Below, in pieces: positions 7,051 through 9,234 of a stretch of 9,234 nt of DNA (positions are counted from its first letter, which is position 1; the number at the start of each line of letters is the position of its first letter). The notes beneath the pieces are model-generated. The model did not search any database and was not told the DNA's origin. It was given only the letters and a program-made list of their open reading frames with translations. A program made the translations under genes and the position numbers. The stretch is from Nitrospira sp. UBA2083 (GTDB lineage Bacteria; Nitrospirota; Nitrospiria; Nitrospirales; Nitrospiraceae): NCBI GenBank assembly GCA_002331625.1, contig DCZN01000035.1, positions 1-9,234 of the forward strand, read 5' to 3'.

Positions 7051-8571
7051 ATGTGCGACGGGCGTTTCACGAAGTCCGAAAGACAGCAAAGGATTCATCC
7101 ATTGGCACAGACCGGAGCTCCCGAGCTCTCCACCGAAACCGCACGTGATCGTTGTACAACCATCCGAGCGCAGTTGTGCCAGGCCAATCTCTTCGGGGCT
7201 GTCTCCGTTTCAGTCGGTCAAAACCTGGACTCGGACATTCCGGTAGTGAACGCCTGGCGGATTAGTCCCTTCCCCTTCTACCTCTCCGGGGATCAACTGG
7301 AATTCTTCACCACATTGGGTCCTCACCTCCTGTCGTTCTATGGAGGACTGAACCAACTCTACAGTGAGAGTGTGAAGGGAAAGCAGCCGGCCTGGGTTGC
7401 CGACTACCTCGATCAGGGGAAACCGGAAGCCTTAGTGCAGTACAGCCGGATGAAACGGTTTCGCGATGTATTACCCGCCGTCATCAGACCCGACATCATT
7501 CCGACACAGGACGGCATGGTCATCACCGAACTCGACTCGGTGCCAGGCGGCATTGGACTCACGGCGTGTCTTTCACAGATCTATCACGAGCAGGAGAACG
7601 GTCGCTCACAGCTCGTCGGTGGACGGGATGGCATGGTACGTGGGTTTGCTGCGATGCTGCGATCCGCCCAAGGCCGGCTGGCCGGCGGTATTGCCATTCT
7701 GGTGTCTGAGGAAGCGAAGGACTATCGGCCGGAAATGTCATGGTTGGCCGCGCAACTCAGGCACGAAGGATTCGCAGCTTGGTGTGTCGAGCCACGAGAG
7801 ATTCAATTTACAGAAGAAGGGCTTCGACTCCACACCGATCAGGGCGAGCAACCCATTGGTCTGATCTACCGCTTCTATGAGCTGTTCGACTTGTTAAACA
7901 TTCCGAAAGCAGAATTGGTCCAATACGCCGCGAAGAAAGGCTGGGTCGGCATGACCCCTCCCTACAAGCCTTTCCTCGAGGAAAAATCTTCCTTCGCCCT
8001 GCTCCATCATCCCAAGTTGCGCCCCTTTTGGGAAAAGGAACTTGGAGGAGACTGCCTGCTCCAGTTGAGCGCCATCATGCCCAAAACCTGGCTCCTTGAT
8101 CCATCGCCTCTTCCTGCCATCGCAACAATTCCTGATCTCCATGTAGGAAACCGCGCGGTGGCAAGCTGGGCTGATCTCGAGACGGCGACACAGAAGGAAC
8201 GACAGTTTGTCATCAAGCCCTCTGGATTTTCCGAGCTGGCATGGGGGAGCCGAGGCGTGTCGATCGGGCATGACATGCCGCAGACCGACTGGGTCGAGGC
8301 GCTTCGAAAAGCCCTCGCCTCCTTTCCAACCACTCCCTATATCTTGCAGGAGTTTCATAAAGGACGGTTGTTCGAGATGGAGTATCTGGATGACGGCACG
8401 CAGACGATCGTGTGCATGTCGGGCCGCGCACGGCTGTCTCCCTATTATTTTGTCTCGGAGGGAAAGGTGGAACTCGCCGGCATTCTCGCCACGATCTGCC
8501 CTGCGGACAAAAAGATTCTCCATGGCATGAAGGACGCAATCATGGTTCCTTGCGCGTTCCGGCCTGATTGA
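7051..8571 (+). CDS. Circularly permuted ATP-grasp-like protein of unknown substrate
   Basis: A 506-residue protein that resembles the circularly permuted ATP-grasp superfamily, whose members use ATP to join a carboxyl group to an amine or thiol. Visible blocks are ELDSVPGGIGLT (160-171, like the acidic metal-binding Glu/Asn-x-x-PGG segment shifted to the N-terminal half), RFYELFDLLNIPKAELV (274-290) and PPYKPFLEEKSSFALL (303-318). Further on are FVIKPSGFSELAWGSRGV (386-403, nucleotide-binding with K389), YILQEFHKGRL (430-440, hinge-like) and ILATICPADKKILHGMKDAI (478-497). There is no signal peptide or clear membrane segment. The first 55 or so residues show no family features, and no ribosome-binding site precedes ATG 7051, so the start is uncertain. 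An in-frame stop at 7027-7029 prevents a much longer form. It is followed after 68 nt by a glutaredoxin-like gene and then kamA. Fold assignment is from motif recall; the substrate cannot be told from sequence. Confidence 0.75.
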   Translation: MCDGRFTKSERQQRIHPLAQTGAPELSTETARDRCTTIRAQLCQANLFGAVSVSVGQNLDSDIPVVNAWRISPFPFYLSGDQLEFFTTLGPHLLSFYGGLNQLYSESVKGKQPAWVADYLDQGKPEALVQYSRMKRFRDVLPAVIRPDIIPTQDGMVITELDSVPGGIGLTACLSQIYHEQENGRSQLVGGRDGMVRGFAAMLRSAQGRLAGGIAILVSEEAKDYRPEMSWLAAQLRHEGFAAWCVEPREIQFTEEGLRLHTDQGEQPIGLIYRFYELFDLLNIPKAELVQYAAKKGWVGMTPPYKPFLEEKSSFALLHHPKLRPFWEKELGGDCLLQLSAIMPKTWLLDPSPLPAIATIPDLHVGNRAVASWADLETATQKERQFVIKPSGFSELAWGSRGVSIGHDMPQTDWVEALRKALASFPTTPYILQEFHKGRLFEMEYLDDGTQTIVCMSGRARLSPYYFVSEGKVELAGILATICPADKKILHGMKDAIMVPCAFRPD

Positions 8572-8639
8572 TGAGTCTCTCTCACATGACCCAGAAAATG
8601 GGCGTTTCACTTTCTTCTTTTTCCTGGTAGCCTAAAGAG
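8572..8639 (+). other. Short spacer with minor hairpin before the glutaredoxin-like gene
   Basis: This 68-nt gap contains CCCA (8590-8593) and TGGG (8599-8602) around a GAAAA loop, followed at a distance by a pyrimidine-rich run (8609-8624). The 4-bp stem is too weak to be a convincing terminator; partial attenuation is the most it could do. The stretch more likely lies within one transcript. Confidence 0.25.
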
Positions 8640-8978
8640 ATGGGTCTGACATTGTTTCATGTCGAGTGGTGCCCGGACTGCCATGTCGTCTGCCAGAGGC
8701 TGGCCGACCTGGGTCTGAAGTACGATAAAATTGTCGTCCCCGACAGCAGGCGGATGCGCACGCAGGTGTATGAGGTCTCCGGCCAATACTACGTGCCGGT
8801 CCTCAAAGATGGCGATCTTGTTCTGACAGAAACGGCCGACATTCTGGCCTATCTGGATGAGCGGTCTCAAGCCGATCCCGCAGGGCCACCCAAAGCGACA
8901 CAGTTTCAGTCACAGGCCCGCACGACGCCCGAAGCACCGAGCCAAGACGACGACCATCCTTCGTGCCGGATCAATTGA
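8640..8978 (+). CDS. Glutaredoxin / GST N-terminal-domain-like small thiol protein
   Basis: A 112-residue protein with a thioredoxin-fold redox domain over residues 2-75. The active-site motif is EWCPDCH, with both cysteines (C11, C14) present, so dithiol chemistry is possible. The cis-proline loop is YVPVLKDGDLVLTETADILAYL (P53), which includes the glutathione-binding-type T/E-T/S-A-DI segment of GST N-terminal domains. No GST C-terminal helical domain is present; instead residues 76-112 are a low-complexity, probably disordered tail rich in Gln, Pro, Ser and Asp. It is probably a cytoplasmic reductant or thiol carrier. The start ATG follows a weak AAAGAG. It lies 68 nt after the ATP-grasp-like gene and 17 nt before kamA, so the three probably form an operon. 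Its partner is unknown. Confidence 0.82.
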   Translation: MGLTLFHVEWCPDCHVVCQRLADLGLKYDKIVVPDSRRMRTQVYEVSGQYYVPVLKDGDLVLTETADILAYLDERSQADPAGPPKATQFQSQARTTPEAPSQDDDHPSCRIN

Positions 8979-8995
8979 TCAACGAAAGACGATTC

Positions 8996-9234
8996 ATGGA
9001 AGATTGGAGACAGGTCCTGGCCAAGAGCATCGTGAAGCCCAAGGACTTGGCCGAACGGTTCGGCCTTGATGAAAAAGAAGTCGAAGCGATTGTCGGCCCC
9101 TACCCCATGCGGATCACACCGACCGTCCTCGACACCATCACATCGAAGGACGATCCGATTTGGAAGCAAGTGGTTCCTGACGCAGCAGAATTGGACGATA
9201 TCGCCGCCGACGACGATCCGCTCGAAGAAGACCT
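8996..9234 (+). CDS. kamA: Lysine 2,3-aminomutase family protein, N-terminus (3' partial)
   Basis: The first 79 codons of a gene that runs off the window. The visible part matches the N-terminal region of lysine 2,3-aminomutase: WRQVLAKSIVKPKDLAERF (4-22), YPMRITPTVLDTI (36-48), then DPIWKQVVPDAAELDD (53-68) and DPLEED (75-79) just before the radical-SAM core. The radical-SAM CxxxCxxC motif itself lies beyond the window end. Enzymes of this family use S-adenosylmethionine, a [4Fe-4S] cluster and pyridoxal phosphate to convert L-alpha-lysine to beta-lysine, either as a free compound (KamA/AblA) or for elongation factor P modification (EpmB). Which one applies cannot be decided here. No strong Shine-Dalgarno is present (GAAAG about 8 nt upstream). 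Confidence 0.85.
   Translation, partial: MEDWRQVLAKSIVKPKDLAERFGLDEKEVEAIVGPYPMRITPTVLDTITSKDDPIWKQVVPDAAELDDIAADDDPLEED

Noticed and set aside
1..9234. CRISPR array, tRNA, insertion sequence or long direct repeats
   Set aside because: Reading through both strands showed no regularly spaced repeats, no cloverleaf with a T-loop consensus, and no transposase-like frame.

Overview
The window reads as a chromosomal segment of a Gram-negative bacterium. The gene set and protein style fit Nitrospirota (Nitrospira-like): a hydrogenase-4/complex I-like module, a type II NADH dehydrogenase, a PAS-GAF hybrid kinase and lysine 2,3-aminomutase. That taxonomic call is inference from memory of family content, not a search. 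Coding density is high. There are seven genes (five complete, two cut by the window edges) in three transcription blocks.

Block 1 (+ strand, 1-2978) is respiratory. It opens with the 3' part of a large-subunit gene of the group 4 [NiFe]-hydrogenase/NuoD family. The matching small subunit (HyfI/HycG/NuoB type) follows after 11 nt. About 230 nt later comes a type II NADH:quinone oxidoreductase (ndh). The large subunit has lost all four cysteines that hold the NiFe centre, while the small subunit keeps all four [4Fe-4S] ligands. The pair therefore looks like an energy-converting hydrogenase-related (Ehr-type) complex rather than a true hydrogenase.

Block 2 (- strand, 6879-3080) converges on block 1. 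It encodes a fusion of an N-terminal YkgJ-type cysteine cluster with a C-terminal DUF2156/LPG_synthase_C (GNAT-like) domain. A membrane-bound hybrid histidine kinase (2 TM-PAS-GAF-HisKA-HATPase-REC) follows, and the two genes overlap by 4 nt (ATGA), so they are probably translationally coupled.

Block 3 (+ strand, 7051 to window end) diverges from block 2 across a 171-nt spacer with promoter-like boxes on both strands. It encodes a protein that resembles the circularly permuted ATP-grasp superfamily, a small CPDC glutaredoxin/GST-N-type protein, and the N-terminus of lysine 2,3-aminomutase (kamA), which runs off the window.

The most interesting points are the cysteine-less hydrogenase-like large subunit, the YkgJ-DUF2156 fusion coupled to a hybrid kinase, and the grouping of an amino-acyl-transferase-like fold and an ATP-grasp-like ligase with a beta-lysine-forming enzyme. 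No tRNA, rRNA, CRISPR array, insertion sequence or long repeat was seen.
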